Below are positions 1-10,019 of a DNA stretch of 24,569 nt, piece after piece; the first letter of the stretch is position 1; every line of letters starts with the position of its first letter. This stretch comes from Phialocephala subalpina (lineage: Eukaryota > Ascomycota > Leotiomycetes > Helotiales > Mollisiaceae). The notes beneath the pieces were generated by a model. The model saw only the letters and a list, made by a program, of their open reading frames with translations. It was not told the origin of the DNA and ran no database searches. The position numbers and the translations under genes were made by a program. Where the stretch lies: positions 3,908,673-3,933,241 of the forward strand of contig FJOG01000001.1 of NCBI GenBank assembly GCA_900073065.1, given 5' to 3'.

Positions 1-1379
1 GAAAATAAATAAATTCATATATTCTTTAATACTTTTTTAGAGTTTATATAATATAAAATACTAATATTAAATTTTTAAATAATAAATTAATTGCCCAAAA
101 ATAAAAGTATATTTATAATTATTATAAAAAGAGTTTTAAAATTACTTATAAATTTATAGAAATATATTTCTTTTATAACAAATAAATTATAGGAAAAAAT
201 AAGTAAGAAAATTATAATCAAGTTCACTTAGATAATTATAAACTTTTACCGGTTTAATATAATTTATTCTTTTATAACGGGATTTTAATTTTATTTAATA
301 TATACTCCTTTTATTTAAACGATATAATGCTTTCAATTATTAAACGAATATATTAATTTTATAATAAAATTAAATAAAAAGATTATATTTCTAATTATTT
401 TAGAATTTTCGAAAAAAATATTAGAAGTTTATATAAAGATATATTATTTAAATACTTAATTTTAAGGCTATATTATCCCAACGCTTTCGTATTAGCGCAA
501 TAAGTGAAATTTCACCTTTAGAATAATTATAATATTAAATTCGCCAAAAGAATAAAGAAATCTCGGCCTTTAAATAAAATAAATAATATTAAAACTAAGA
601 GAATTAAAAGCGTTATTAAGTAAAAACTAAATACAAATATCAAAGAATACTCCAAACCAATATACGAATTCATATATTAAACGGCGGAATAATAATATCA
701 AAAGAATTATAATACCTTGAATCTAATAGTTATTTGTTTTACTTTTTCAAGTATATTATTAATTACTCCTTTAACCGCTTTATCAACGCCTCCTTCATTT
801 AATTCGAGGGTTTTAACGCCAATAATTAACGCATACGAAAGTGCGACTTATACCCTAGTATTATAAATTCCTAATAATATTAATAATAATATTAATTTAC
901 TCCTTTTTTTTATATTAAATACCGCCGTATTTATCAAAGATAATATAATTCGCTTATTACCACGTCAAAGTTTTATTATTACTTGTGAATTAAACTCGGT
1001 AATAAAGTTTTCTAAAGTATATAATATAATATCAAAATAAAATATAATCAAAGTAAAGGATTTTATAAGCTTCGACGAAAATTCTCAAATTTTAAAGGCT
1101 AATAAATCTCTTATATATATTGCTATAACTCCGAGTATATATTAATAATACCAATATTTCCGAAATTTAAATTTAATTAAAAATAAAAACTTTTATTATC
1201 CTAGTAAATAATAATAACTAATTAAACCTTTCGATTATCAAAGATATTTTACCCGAGGAAAAACTATTAATAGAGTCAATTGATATTCTAACCTATAAAA
1301 ATATAACTAAGAAAGGAAAGCGCAAATATTTTAATGAAAATTTTATATTTATCGGCGATTTATTAAATCCAAATAACTC
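1..1379. other. AT-rich RIP-mutated block, upstream part of a dead element
   Basis: This stretch is very AT-rich and rich in TA dinucleotides, and remaining C is mostly followed by G. All six frames are closed by frequent TAA/TAG. That pattern fits repeat-induced point mutation of a repeated element. It lies directly upstream of, and probably belongs to, the chromodomain-bearing frame that follows. I looked for reverse transcriptase, RNase H and integrase motifs and could not place any with confidence. No intact gene is visible. Confidence 0.7.
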
Positions 1380-1796
1380 GAAGTTACTTATTTAATCTTT
1401 ATACCATTTACTTATTATAAACTAAATCTATGGAATATTTTGGATCGCGAAAAATTACTCGACTCACATATTAATAGAGCCTATAATAATCCTAATAATA
1501 GCTCTATTAAAGGCATATTTATTTCTCATCAAGAATTAGAATATTAGTAATTTAACGAACAAACTATTCAAGAAACTAAGCTATCCGTTATAAACCCCGA
1601 AAATAACCAATTCGAAGTTAAGCGAGTTATAGATAATCGACTTATCCCAATTAGTCGAGGGAAACGCAAAAAGATAATTACCTAATATTAAATCAAATAG
1701 AAAAAATATCCAAAAGATAATAATAGTTAGGTTAATAAGGCTAATATGTATAAGGATCTCATTAAGGCGTATATGGCAAGAAAGAGCTCAAATTGA
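1380..1796 (+). pseudogene. RIP-inactivated retroelement-like protein, C-terminal end with chromodomain remnant
   Basis: One frame runs from about 1380 to a TGA at 1794-1796, interrupted only by TAA/TAG codons. Its last 60 codons (from 1614) read like a chromodomain. They open with EVKRVIDNR, then a basic stretch (SRGKRKK), then a core of the type Y-x-I-K-x-K-K-Y-P-K-D-N-N-S, where the expected Trp codons are now TAG, and close with YKDLIKAY. Chromodomains with this layout sit at the C-terminus of Pol in Ty3/gypsy chromoviruses, where they direct integration to heterochromatin. That family assignment is inference, because I cannot see integrase or reverse transcriptase motifs upstream. No long terminal repeat is evident before the RTA1 remnant begins about 57 bases later, so the element is probably truncated or degraded. 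Confidence 0.5.
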
Positions 1797-1852
1797 AGTT
1801 ATATCACATGTAAAATCACTTGAAGGCACTCTTCGGTCGTTCCAGTACACTT

Positions 1853-2371
1853 TTATCCTGTTTTATATGAGCCAGCGAGTTGACTGCACAGACAAAACAG
1901 ATCGCCTAAGACGAAGATAGTGGTCTGCCATTTGGGAGAGAGTAGCGAGCAGGCTTCGCCGTGGAGACAGCGGATAAGGCGGCCGAAGGTCATGTAGATG
2001 GTTGCTGCGAGGAGTGGTGGAGCGGCTAGGATGAGGAGGCTGGAGAGGACGAAGGGGAGGATTTTGTGGGTGTCTTCTGAAGACCAGACACGCAGGTAAT
2101 AGGCTCCTGCTTCGGCTTGGTGCTTGTTAGATGGAGACTGCTTGGATGATGATAGCAGGTTGGTGTGAAAAGAGATGGTACCTGAGCATCCGATAATAAG
2201 TGGGATGAAGAACGCTGCGCGGAGAGGAAACATCATGATGAAGTGCACGGCTGCCACAAGGGCAAAGAGAGCAAGATAGGCGTAGGCGGGGGTTTTAGCT
2301 GGCTCATAGCCGTAAAGGTTGAAAGTCGCTTCACCCGGTGTGTTGGTGGAATTGAGTGTTGAATTTAACAT
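1853..2371 (-). pseudogene. RTA1-like lipid-translocating membrane protein, 3'-truncated
   Basis: Two exons on the minus strand (2371-2182 and 2115-1853) encode about 150 residues. The intron is 2181-2116 (66 bases, GT...AG, CTAAC branch point). Removing it joins GCS to AEAGAYYLR, which restores the family's G-C-x2-E-x-G-Y-x2-R pattern. Other family signs are the N-terminal LYGYEPAKTPAY, the LILAAPPLLAATIYMTFGRLIR segment and the IFVLGDLFCLCSQLAGS segment. RTA1/Rsb1 proteins are usually about 280-320 residues with seven membrane helices. They are linked to sphingoid-base translocation and resistance to sterol-targeting drugs. Here the reading stops right after the Q-x2-G motif, so about half of the protein is missing, and the RIP-damaged element begins about 57 bases further on. 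The start and first exon look normal, so this is probably a gene broken at the border. A further intron leading to lost or mutated exons cannot be excluded. Confidence 0.75.
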
Positions 2372-3180
2372 GGCGACAAGATAATGACAATGATGGACAG
2401 TGAAGAAATAAAGGACGAGGAACGGATGAAGAGGAAGAAAGTGGAACTAAGGTAGCAATGAAATTTGCTTGTATCCTTCGAGGCTGTACACTTTATAGTT
2501 GATCTGTCATGATGCCGGGTCCTTGTACAGGGCTGTCCACAGGGAAGCAGTACGACATTACCTGATATTGCCATTCCCATTGAGGACTCCACATAGGCAA
2601 TGCAAGAAGAGCCCAATCTCATCCGTGAATCGTGTTTAAGATGTCTGTCGCATACATCTTCAAACACTAAGTACTAAATCGAAGTAGGCAATTGTGAACG
2701 AGTACGATATTCGCTTAAGGAGTCGGGATTAAGCAGGCGATTCGGGCATTTTCCCGGCCTAGTTAGGGCCTCTGTTGGAAGTTTCAGGCACTCGGTCGCT
2801 AATATTACACGGCTTGAGCCTCTGACGGCGATTATCGTATGCCTGTAAAACCTTAAATAGCTTCCGCCAGTCGCCGCCAGTCTACCCCGGCCGGTAACTT
2901 GTTTCACTCATCCATTTCGTTCCCTCGTATTGCATTGCTCGATAGGGACAGCTCTAACTACAAGCATGTATAGCTACGACGTGAGGGTAGTGCGTCTTCT
3001 CTCCCGATTCATCATCTACTTCTCCATACTCTGTTCACATTATCGACGAGCTTAAAGCCACGACTCCTTGCTATCGATCGATACTGCCCTGCATCTACGT
3101 TTGTCCGACATTCCTGTGAGGTTAAGTCTGAATTCTGTGTCTCTTCTGTGCTTGAATAGCCAGTTCATTTGGCCTTTGCC
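2372..3180. promoter_or_regulatory. Shared divergent promoter region, RTA1-like / sterol glucosyltransferase
   Basis: About 0.8 kb separates the divergent start codons at 2371 (minus) and 3181 (plus). Base composition is normal. Open frames on the minus strand (2365-2667 and 2674-2907) show no recognisable domain and are probably chance. A repeated CGCCAGT pair lies near 2866-2882. I cannot assign a TATA box or factor site. The arrangement permits co-regulation but does not show it. Confidence 0.5.
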
Positions 3181-5922
3181 ATGGGAGACTCAAATGCACC
3201 GATTCTCCAAGACTCCCACTCCAGCCATCCATGGGACTGGAACAGGAGTTCCATCGCAGAGAGCACCAACATTACAGGTATACAAAAGCTAGCATGCGCT
3301 CTCCGTTTCCCGATATCTTATAAAGAGGCTTCTAACTCGAATATTTCCCAGACGATGGTCGCATCGACGTGAGCGTCGATTCAAGACTCGCGAGGACACT
3401 CTCTAGACTGATACCCAATCAGCGAGGATGCCTTCGCTCTGCTCCTAATCTTCCACCAGAGGTAGACTGGCGCGTCAAGCTCAACATCGTCATTCAAGTC
3501 ATAGGAAGTCGAGGAGATGTCCAGCCATTCGTTGCACTCGGCCAGGAACTCCAAAAGCACGGTCATCGCATACGCCTCGCCACTCACGACGTCTTCGAAG
3601 ACTTCGTCCGAAGCGCCGGTCTGGAATTCTATCCTACAGGAGGTGACCCTGCCGAGCTGATGGCATATATGGTGAAGAATCCAGGCCTGATCCCAAACTT
3701 GACAAGTGTGCGAGCGGGCGAGATTCAGCGCAAACGTGTCATGATTCAAGAAATGCTACATGGTTGCTGGAACTCTTGTCTGGAGCCTGATCAGCGCACG
3801 AAAGACCATTTCGTTGCAGATGCAATTATCGCCAATCCGCCGAGTTTCGCGCATGTACATTGCGCGCAGGCATTGTCGATTCCGGTGCACTTGATTTTCA
3901 CTATGCCATGGAGCAGTACGAAAGCGTTTCCGCACCCTCTTGCGAACTTGAAGAACTCGAGCGCGGATCCGAAGATCTTGAACTATCTTACTTATGGGAT
4001 TGTTGACTTCCTGACATGGCAAGGGTAATCAAACGTGTCTCTCTGTTGAATTCACCCCAGCTGATGGATAGATGCAGTTTAGGGGATGTCGTAAATCAAT
4101 GGCGGAGGCAGACGTTGCAGCTTGAGCCCGTGCCTTCAACAGAGGGTCCTTTCCTGCTGGGGACACTCCTGATTCCGATCACGTATTGCTGGTCCCCATC
4201 CCTGATTCCGAAACCTACAGACTGGCCCGCTCACATCGGTAAGTCCACATCCGTAACCATCAGACTCTAGACTGTCTTTCTAAATACGCTCAGATGTCTG
4301 TGGATTCTTCTTCCGCGATACACCCTCATATCTACCATCACAAGAACTTCAAGAATACCTTGATGCCGGCCCGCCACCTATCTATATCGGGTTTGGAAGC
4401 ATAGTAATTGATGATCCTGATGGCATGACTGCTATTCTTCATGCAGCCGTCAAGTCAGCTGGTGTTCGAGCGATCATCTCCCGCGGCTGGAGCAAATTAG
4501 GAGGTGGCGACGTTCCGCACGTCTTCTACCTTGATGAATGCCCTCACGAATGGTTATTCCAGCACGTTTCCGCAGTAGTTCACCACGGTGGGGCGGGGAC
4601 GACCGCTTGTGGTCTGCGGTTTGGGAAGCCAACGACTATTGTTCCGTTCTTTGGAGAGTGAGTGTTAAGATCCAAGACTGCATTGCATAAATAGTCCAAA
4701 CTGAACTCAATACAGTCAACTTTTCTGGGGCAATATGGTCGCTGCAGCCGGTGCCGGGCCAAAACCCATTCCCCACAAGACCCTAACCTCTCGCAATCTT
4801 GCTAAAGCAATCTTTTATTGTCTTACAGATGAAGCTATTATGGCTGCTCAAACACTATCAGCGAAGATGAATATGGAATCAGGTGTCAAGGCAGCTGTGA
4901 GATCCTTCCATGCCCATCTCCCATTGGAGACCCTGCAGTGTGACATGGTACCAGATCAGACTGCCTCTTGGGACTTTGAAACAGGATCAAAAAGGATAAA
5001 ATTATCAAAAATAGCAGTGTCAATTCTCAACGAGTCTGGGATGTTAGGACAAAAGGATCTCAGACTGTACGTATCTGGTCCGTAGCTAAAACCACGTTAC
5101 TGACTGTGCGAAATCGATTTCAGACACAAACCGAAACCGATCTTCATCGATAATCGCCGCTGGGATCCAGTGACAGCGGTTTCTTCAGCCTCAATTGCTA
5201 TAGCCGGAGAAGTGGTCGACGGCGCCGTAGGCATCTTCACCAAACCCTACGAAGAATACAAGCGTAGTCAAAACAACCCTCGAACATCTTCTGAGAACCA
5301 ACATCCACTCATATCAACTCCACACCCATCAGAATCGGCCTCCGGAGCCCCACCAACTGCCTTCCCTACTCCTACGAGTAAGAAGAAGAATTCCAAAAGC
5401 ACAGCCTCAGCAATGGCCACCGCATCTGCCACCAGCCTAGGCAGACTCGCCGTCAGCCTTTCCAAAGGCACCCTAGTCTCCATCCCCATCGCCTTGACCG
5501 ACGGCCTCCGCTCCATCCCGCAGCTCTACAACCACGAAGTAAAAGTCTACGAGCCCATCACGGACTGGAAAAGCGGGATTGTTGTAGCGGGCAAGAACTT
5601 CGGCCGTGGGATGTATGAGGGAGTTACCGATATCTTCATGCAGACTTATGAGCGGAAGAAGAGAGAAGGCACTAAGGGCGTGGCGAAGGGGTTGGGGAGT
5701 GGATTGGTGAGTCTGGGGGCGAAGACGACGGCTGGGGTGGTAGGGTTGGTGGCGTATCCGGCGAAGGGGGTGAGCATGAGTATTCGGTCGGCGGTTAGGG
5801 GTGGTGTTGGGCGGAGGATTGAGGCTGCGAAGTGGAAGGAGGGGCTGTGGTTGGCGGGGAGGAAGAGGGGCTTGGTGGATCCTGTGTTGTTAGTAGCTGA
5901 GTTTGAGAGGAGAGGAAGCTAA
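3181..5922 (+). CDS. UDP-glucose:sterol glucosyltransferase, UGT80/glycosyltransferase family 28-like
   Basis: Predicted exons are 3181-3277, 3352-4024, 4078-4238, 4294-4657, 4716-5066 and 5124-5922, giving 2445 bases or 814 residues. All five introns (53-74 bases) are GT-AG, and removing them restores family sequence across each joint. The N-terminal nucleotide-sugar transferase fold starts near residue 79 with VIQVIGSRGDVQPF. It continues through RLATHDVFEDFV, FYPTGGDPAELMAYMVKNPG, ANPPSFAHVHCA and TMPWSSTKAFPHPLAN. The C-terminal nucleotide-binding lobe shows VYIGFGSI-like and SRGWSKLGGGD segments and the sugar-donor motif HHGGAGTTACGL near residues 406-417. This family glucosylates ergosterol or related lipids. 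After about residue 560 there is a low-complexity Ser/Pro/Lys linker. A block then follows (GLRSIPQLY near 678, DWKSGIVVAGKNF, YPAKGVSMSIRSAV) that resembles the Vps13/Atg2 C-terminal module and probably binds membranes. There is no PH-GRAM region at the N-terminus, unlike Atg26/UGT51. The gene looks intact. Confidence 0.92.
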
Positions 5923-6381
5923 GGTCCTTATATGATGTGAATGAACTTGCGTTAAACAAGGTGTTGAGAGTGCGGTTGAACATGCTACGTACTATAGATT
6001 CAGGGTAGAAAGTGCTTTGCTTCGTTCCGCGTGTCAAATGTTGGTAAAAAGCGAACAGGCATGCGCTTGCAAAGCCTAATTTTTACCTCACTCTCTATCT
6101 GACGTGTAACGTCTGAAATGATAAGAATGGCTGGTGAATCTTAAGATTGATGTATGTATCGTACAAGTGTTTCAAACAAATATCAACTTCTTCCTTCATT
6201 TTGACCACCTGTTACAATTTATGCCATAGTTGGAAACAAGATGTCTAGGATATCGTTAACTTGTACTTGGGTACTGCGCGAAACAAAGGCCGTTTGAGAA
6301 CAACATAACTAAAAAACCATCGTCTTCCGTCCGTCCAGCAAATGGTCGTGTGACGAGCTCCTAGCCTTCCAAGTGATCCTT
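5923..6381. other. Intergenic region between convergent genes
   Basis: This 459-base spacer holds the 3' ends of the glucosyltransferase gene and of the convergent membrane-protein gene. Base composition is ordinary. I see no RNA gene, repeat or coding frame in it; the short minus-strand frame at 5795-6037 is a shadow of the glucosyltransferase end. Confidence 0.6.
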
Positions 6382-7005
6382 CTAATCTTTCTCTAGCATA
6401 ATATCCATAGAGTCTGTATACGTCCCCTCCAATGTAGACACCATAGAGTCTCTCCCTCTAGACTCCACCATCTCACCTTTCTCAGCGCTCTGTTCAGGCT
6501 CACCCGCACCTACCACATCAGCCATCCTCGTCACCCTCCTCTTCACACAGCACCACACAATCCCGCTCATAGCCGTCGAAAACCACAACACCATATTCAC
6601 GATATCAAACCACACCGCGGCCCGCATCCTCCTCGTCGCGTCCGCACTCCCATCAATCACCATCCCATTCTCCTCCCCACCAATATATATCGTGCCGAAA
6701 ACGCCGACTTGCGCAACCCACAAGAAGAACAGAACCCAATCTATGGCCGTCCAAGCAATGTGTCTAATCGTCAAAAAGCAGTGCGCAGCACAAGTTAGGA
6801 TCGAGAGCGCGGCCACGACTTCGGCATAAACCCAAGCGCTGTTGGCATGTGTGTGAGTCCGTGTAGAATTGTGAAGGTCGATGCCGTAAAGGGCTGCGAC
6901 GATGATGGCGAGGAGGAACTGGAGGGTTCGGAGGGTGGCGCGGGTGTAGAGGCCGGAGGGGCCGGAGGCGTGCCAGTATTGGTCTGTCATGGTGGTCGCG
7001 ATCAC
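6382..7005 (-). CDS. Four-helix membrane protein, probably MARVEL-like
   Basis: This intronless minus-strand frame encodes 207 residues, or 202 if the second Met (6990) is used. The second start gives MTDQYWHASGPSGLYTR, a plausible short cytosolic N-terminus. Four hydrophobic segments lie at about 26-44, 58-79, 86-108 and 129-151. The loop between helices 3 and 4 is short and acidic (IGGEENGMVIDGSAD), and a charged, Ser-rich C-terminal tail of about 50 residues follows the last helix. Four helices with both ends inside and this spacing match fungal MARVEL-domain proteins, which sit in the plasma membrane or eisosome regions. The family call rests on topology and general similarity, not on a decisive motif. 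The gene converges on the glucosyltransferase and diverges from the transcription factor. No damage is visible. Confidence 0.72.
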   Translation of the reverse strand: MIATTMTDQYWHASGPSGLYTRATLRTLQFLLAIIVAALYGIDLHNSTRTHTHANSAWVYAEVVAALSILTCAAHCFLTIRHIAWTAIDWVLFFLWVAQVGVFGTIYIGGEENGMVIDGSADATRRMRAAVWFDIVNMVLWFSTAMSGIVWCCVKRRVTRMADVVGAGEPEQSAEKGEMVESRGRDSMVSTLEGTYTDSMDIMLEKD

Positions 7006-7890
7006 GGTGCTTTCTGGGTCTTGGAATTAGCTGAAGGATACACGTGGAGCCTAGAGTGGAAATCAGGTTTTAGATGACATGAGGGGAAATGAAGTAGAGA
7101 CTGTATATTACTACGTAGTGACAGAGACTTCATGGACGCAGGTAATAGGAAACGAGGGGAGTTGGTGAATAAAATAAGATACAAGGTCTCTTCGATTGTG
7201 CAAGCACTTACATGAAGGAATAGACTTTCTGATATGAGAAAGCCGTAGATGAGCAAGCAGTGAGATCGGTTCAAGGCAGTAGATGATTTCCAGTAGGACG
7301 AGGAGGATGATTTGAGAGCTTTGCTTCGTCGGAACGAAATAAATATTTCAAAATTTCTTTGCGAAGAAGATAAAGTTCGATGAAGTACTGCCGAGAAAGA
7401 GGAAAATGAATGGTATATGATCATAAGAGCGTTCCTTGACTATCTTGCATTTAATATTGCAGATGCTCTCCCATAGCCGAGCCAACCAACGAAGCCACTA
7501 CCAACATCGGCGCCACTGAGCGTCTCCGACAGAATGGAAAATCTCAACAGGCATGTCGTGAGATCCAAGTTTTGTCCCGGCAACCCACTTGTGCTCTTCA
7601 GGAAATCCAAAACGAAAACGAAGTTGGCGCTTGCCCAGGCAATGAGTAGTGGCGAAGTAAAGAGGTGGATCTGTGCACCGTCCACCCTCGTATTTCGCAT
7701 CCCCTTTCCTCTTTCGGAAAGCTCAAACGAGAACGAACAAAAGCCTCGCCTGCCCCCCGAACTTCGACACTCAACTCAGAAATCCAGTACCTGCATCTCA
7801 AGTCCCGTCTCTATACTGAGTCCGGAAACGCTATTGCGCCCGGCCCTCTTGAATTTTGGTGTGAAAAGACTCGGAACGGAACAGCTGGCT
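7006..7890. promoter_or_regulatory. Divergent intergenic region, membrane protein / Zn2Cys6 factor
   Basis: About 0.88 kb lies between the two divergent starts. The minus-strand frame at 7002-7424 (140 codons, Ser/Leu-rich) shows no family feature and is more likely 5' leader. On the plus strand the transcription factor's first-exon frame is open back to a Met at 7534, so part of this region could be coding (see findings). I cannot assign specific operator sites. Confidence 0.45.
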
Positions 7891-9184
7891 ATGACGCGGA
7901 GAACCCATAGGAAATCTCGAGGCGGATGCACAAACTGTAAGCAACGCCGTGTTAAAGTATGATTCAACAATCCTTTTTCTTAGCCTTTTCTTTTTGCATT
8001 CCTACTGCATCCATTCGTTTTTCCGTCAGCAAAATGGGATACTACTTTTCCTGTTTTCAACTCAAGATAACAGCTGACTCGTCTCTCGGCAGTGCGACGA
8101 GGAAAAGCCCTCATGCGGCAACTGCGTTACGCGTGACGACAAATGCACGTACAAGCCTTCAACAACATTGATCTGGGTGAAAGAGGGCTCTAATTCTTCT
8201 TCTCCAAGCATAGAAACGTCGCTGGAAAGCATCAGTATCGCTCAAGCGACAACTCCCAGTATCGAAGGTCTGGAGCTTATCATACACTGGTTCACCACTA
8301 CAGTCTTTACCGTCAACCCAGTCGGGGATCCCGGAGCGCTACATACTAGTCAAACATTCATTCTGGACCAAGCAAGACACCACCCATTCCTCCTCCACGG
8401 TCTCCTGGGGCTGTCCGCTCTCCATCTCGCGGATAGCTGTTCGAAAACCGATACAGGGTCATGTGCGAAATACACAAGTATTGCGACTGCGCATCATAAT
8501 CAAGGATTGGCGATGTACCATTCAATTCTGCAGAATATGAACGAGGAAAATTATTCGGCTAGTATAGCCTTCTCGAGCCTTACCATCATGTTTGCATTCG
8601 GGCTGTCTCGACCGTCGGAAATAAAGCTCATCGATTATCTGGTCCAGGTCTTCCAGCTCGCGAAGGGATGGACGAAAGTCGTTACCGTAGCGAGTGATTT
8701 ATCTTGCAACTCGGCACGGAACCTCACCGTTCCTGCCATCGACGACCTCAATACCTCCCTCCCCTCGGAAATCGAGGAAGCCTTTGCTCGTCTTCACTCT
8801 CAGAATCTCACCCACACCCTAGACGATCACGATCAAGAGGTACTGAAGCTGGCTCTCGATTCTCTGAAGACTGTTTTCAAGATGCTGGCTAGTCCGGGCG
8901 GAACGCAGAATCCGCACGTTGTGATAGCATGGCCGAATTTGCTGCCGGAGAGATTTGCGGAGTTGCTGGGGAAAAGGCAAGTATTGGCGATGGTGCTGGT
9001 TGCTTATTATTGTGTGGTTTTGGAGAGAGTGCCGAAGGTGTGGTGGCTGAGAGGGTGGAGTACGGGTCTTTTGGATGCAGTTTGGGGGAATATTAAGGAT
9101 GGGTGTTTGAGGGAAGAGGTGCAGTGGGTGAGAGATAGGGTGGGGGTTGGTAAGGGAGGTATAGATAGGTACTCCGTGGTCTGA
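7891..9184 (+). CDS. Zn2Cys6 fungal transcription factor, UPC2-like type
   Basis: Exons are 7891-7956 and 8093-9184, with a 136-base intron at 7957-8092 (GT-AG, CTGAC branch point), giving 385 residues. The intron sits inside the zinc cluster. Splicing joins GGCTNCKQRRVK to CDEEKPSCGNCVTRDDKC, producing a perfect C-x2-C-x6-C-x6-C-x2-C-x6-C binuclear cluster at about residues 13-40, which binds CGG-type DNA sites. The rest is mainly helical. It includes HHPFLLHGLLGLSALHLA, typical of the regulatory region of C6 factors near UPC2/sterol-uptake regulators, and a C-terminal VWWLRGW motif common in that group. I chose the ATG at 7891 because family members usually start just before the cluster, although an in-frame Met at 7534 exists. 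The target genes cannot be read from sequence. A role in sterol response is a family-level guess that fits the neighbouring sterol glucosyltransferase. Confidence 0.87.
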
Positions 9185-9831
9185 AGTAAGTAAGGAAACG
9201 TGTTTCCAAAGAAGATATGTTGTTTCTTCTCCTCGTCTGATGTGCAGTATCGGAGAGCTGGTTAGCTAGACACAGCATGTTAGAGATGCTTCAACCCCCT
9301 GAAGCTCTTATGCATTGGCCTGGTCCGAGACGCACGGTCGCTAGCCGAAATAAGTACTTGTATAATCGCTTTGATTTCTCATTATTTCGTCGATTGATGT
9401 CCATACGCTCCATGTTAATGCAAATATGCTCTCTCGCGTGAAGTATGGAAACACCTGATATCCCTGTGATTGGCAAGAGTCAGCCGCTGCAATTCTAGAA
9501 TGTACTTCGCGTGACATAAATTCCCTCCCGTACACGGCTCCAGGAGATTCTGCTGGTCACGGAAACTAGTGGGGAAGCTTCAAGCCTTACTTTGGTACCC
9601 GAGGTATTATGTCCTGCCAAGACTTCTAGAGACTTCTTCAGTCGCAGGGAAGATTATCCAGTCAAGTTTCCAAACTCCGTTAATTATTACCTGCTTAGGT
9701 TTAAAGTGCTCTATAGAGATTTGGACTTATTACCCCGAGTATTATAATAAATGTGGCTCTGTGGAAAGATCCCTCCTCACCGTCCGCAAGAGGGTAACGT
9801 TACTTTGTGCAGCCCTAACTATTATCCCGTG
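9185..9831. other. Non-coding flank of the gene island, no gene seen
   Basis: Base composition is near normal, falling toward AT-rich on the right. A 92-codon plus-strand frame (9569-9847) and two short minus-strand frames (9291-9535) have no recognisable domain and are probably chance. The region holds the 3' end of the transcription factor gene and then the approach to the RIP block. Confidence 0.5.
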
Positions 9832-9922
9832 CTCCATTGGGCTCTAATAAAAGTGGCACAGATTACGTGATGCCCTTAGCGGCCCCGGTCGATGAAAATC
9901 TCCATTGGGCCCTAATAGAAAT
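9832..9922. repeat. Short direct repeat pair at the island border
   Basis: A 23-base unit beginning CTCCATTGGGC occurs at 9832-9854 and again at 9900-9922, 68 bases apart. The few differences are all transitions. A CCCTAA hexamer sits inside the second copy and near both copies, but only as single units. A near-perfect palindrome centred on GTCGAC follows at about 9953-9974. These look like remains of a repeat edge rather than a functional site. Confidence 0.55.
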
Positions 9923-10019
9923 ACTCCTTTGTAACCCTAATAGTATTCCCGGCCCAATTTGTCGACAAAATGGGTTCTTTTGGTAGGGCCCACACCCGCG
10001 CCGAAAGTAGTGATTAGCT

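Noticed and set aside
2365..2907. Two minus-strand frames (100 and 77 codons) in the divergent promoter
   Set aside because: No domain and no sign of splicing into the RTA1-like gene; compatible with chance in DNA of this composition.
5268..6037. Minus-strand frames opposite the glucosyltransferase last exon
   Set aside because: Antisense shadows of a well-supported coding exon.
7002..7424. 140-codon minus-strand frame upstream of the MARVEL-like gene
   Set aside because: Ser/Leu-rich with no family feature, and it overlaps the membrane-protein start by four bases. Best explained as leader or chance.
9569..9847. 92-codon plus-strand frame at the island border
   Set aside because: No recognisable motif, and it overlaps the short direct repeat at the edge of the RIP block.
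9812..9940. CCCTAA hexamers suggesting interstitial telomere repeats
   Set aside because: Only isolated single hexamers occur, never in tandem, so chance or the local repeat explains them.
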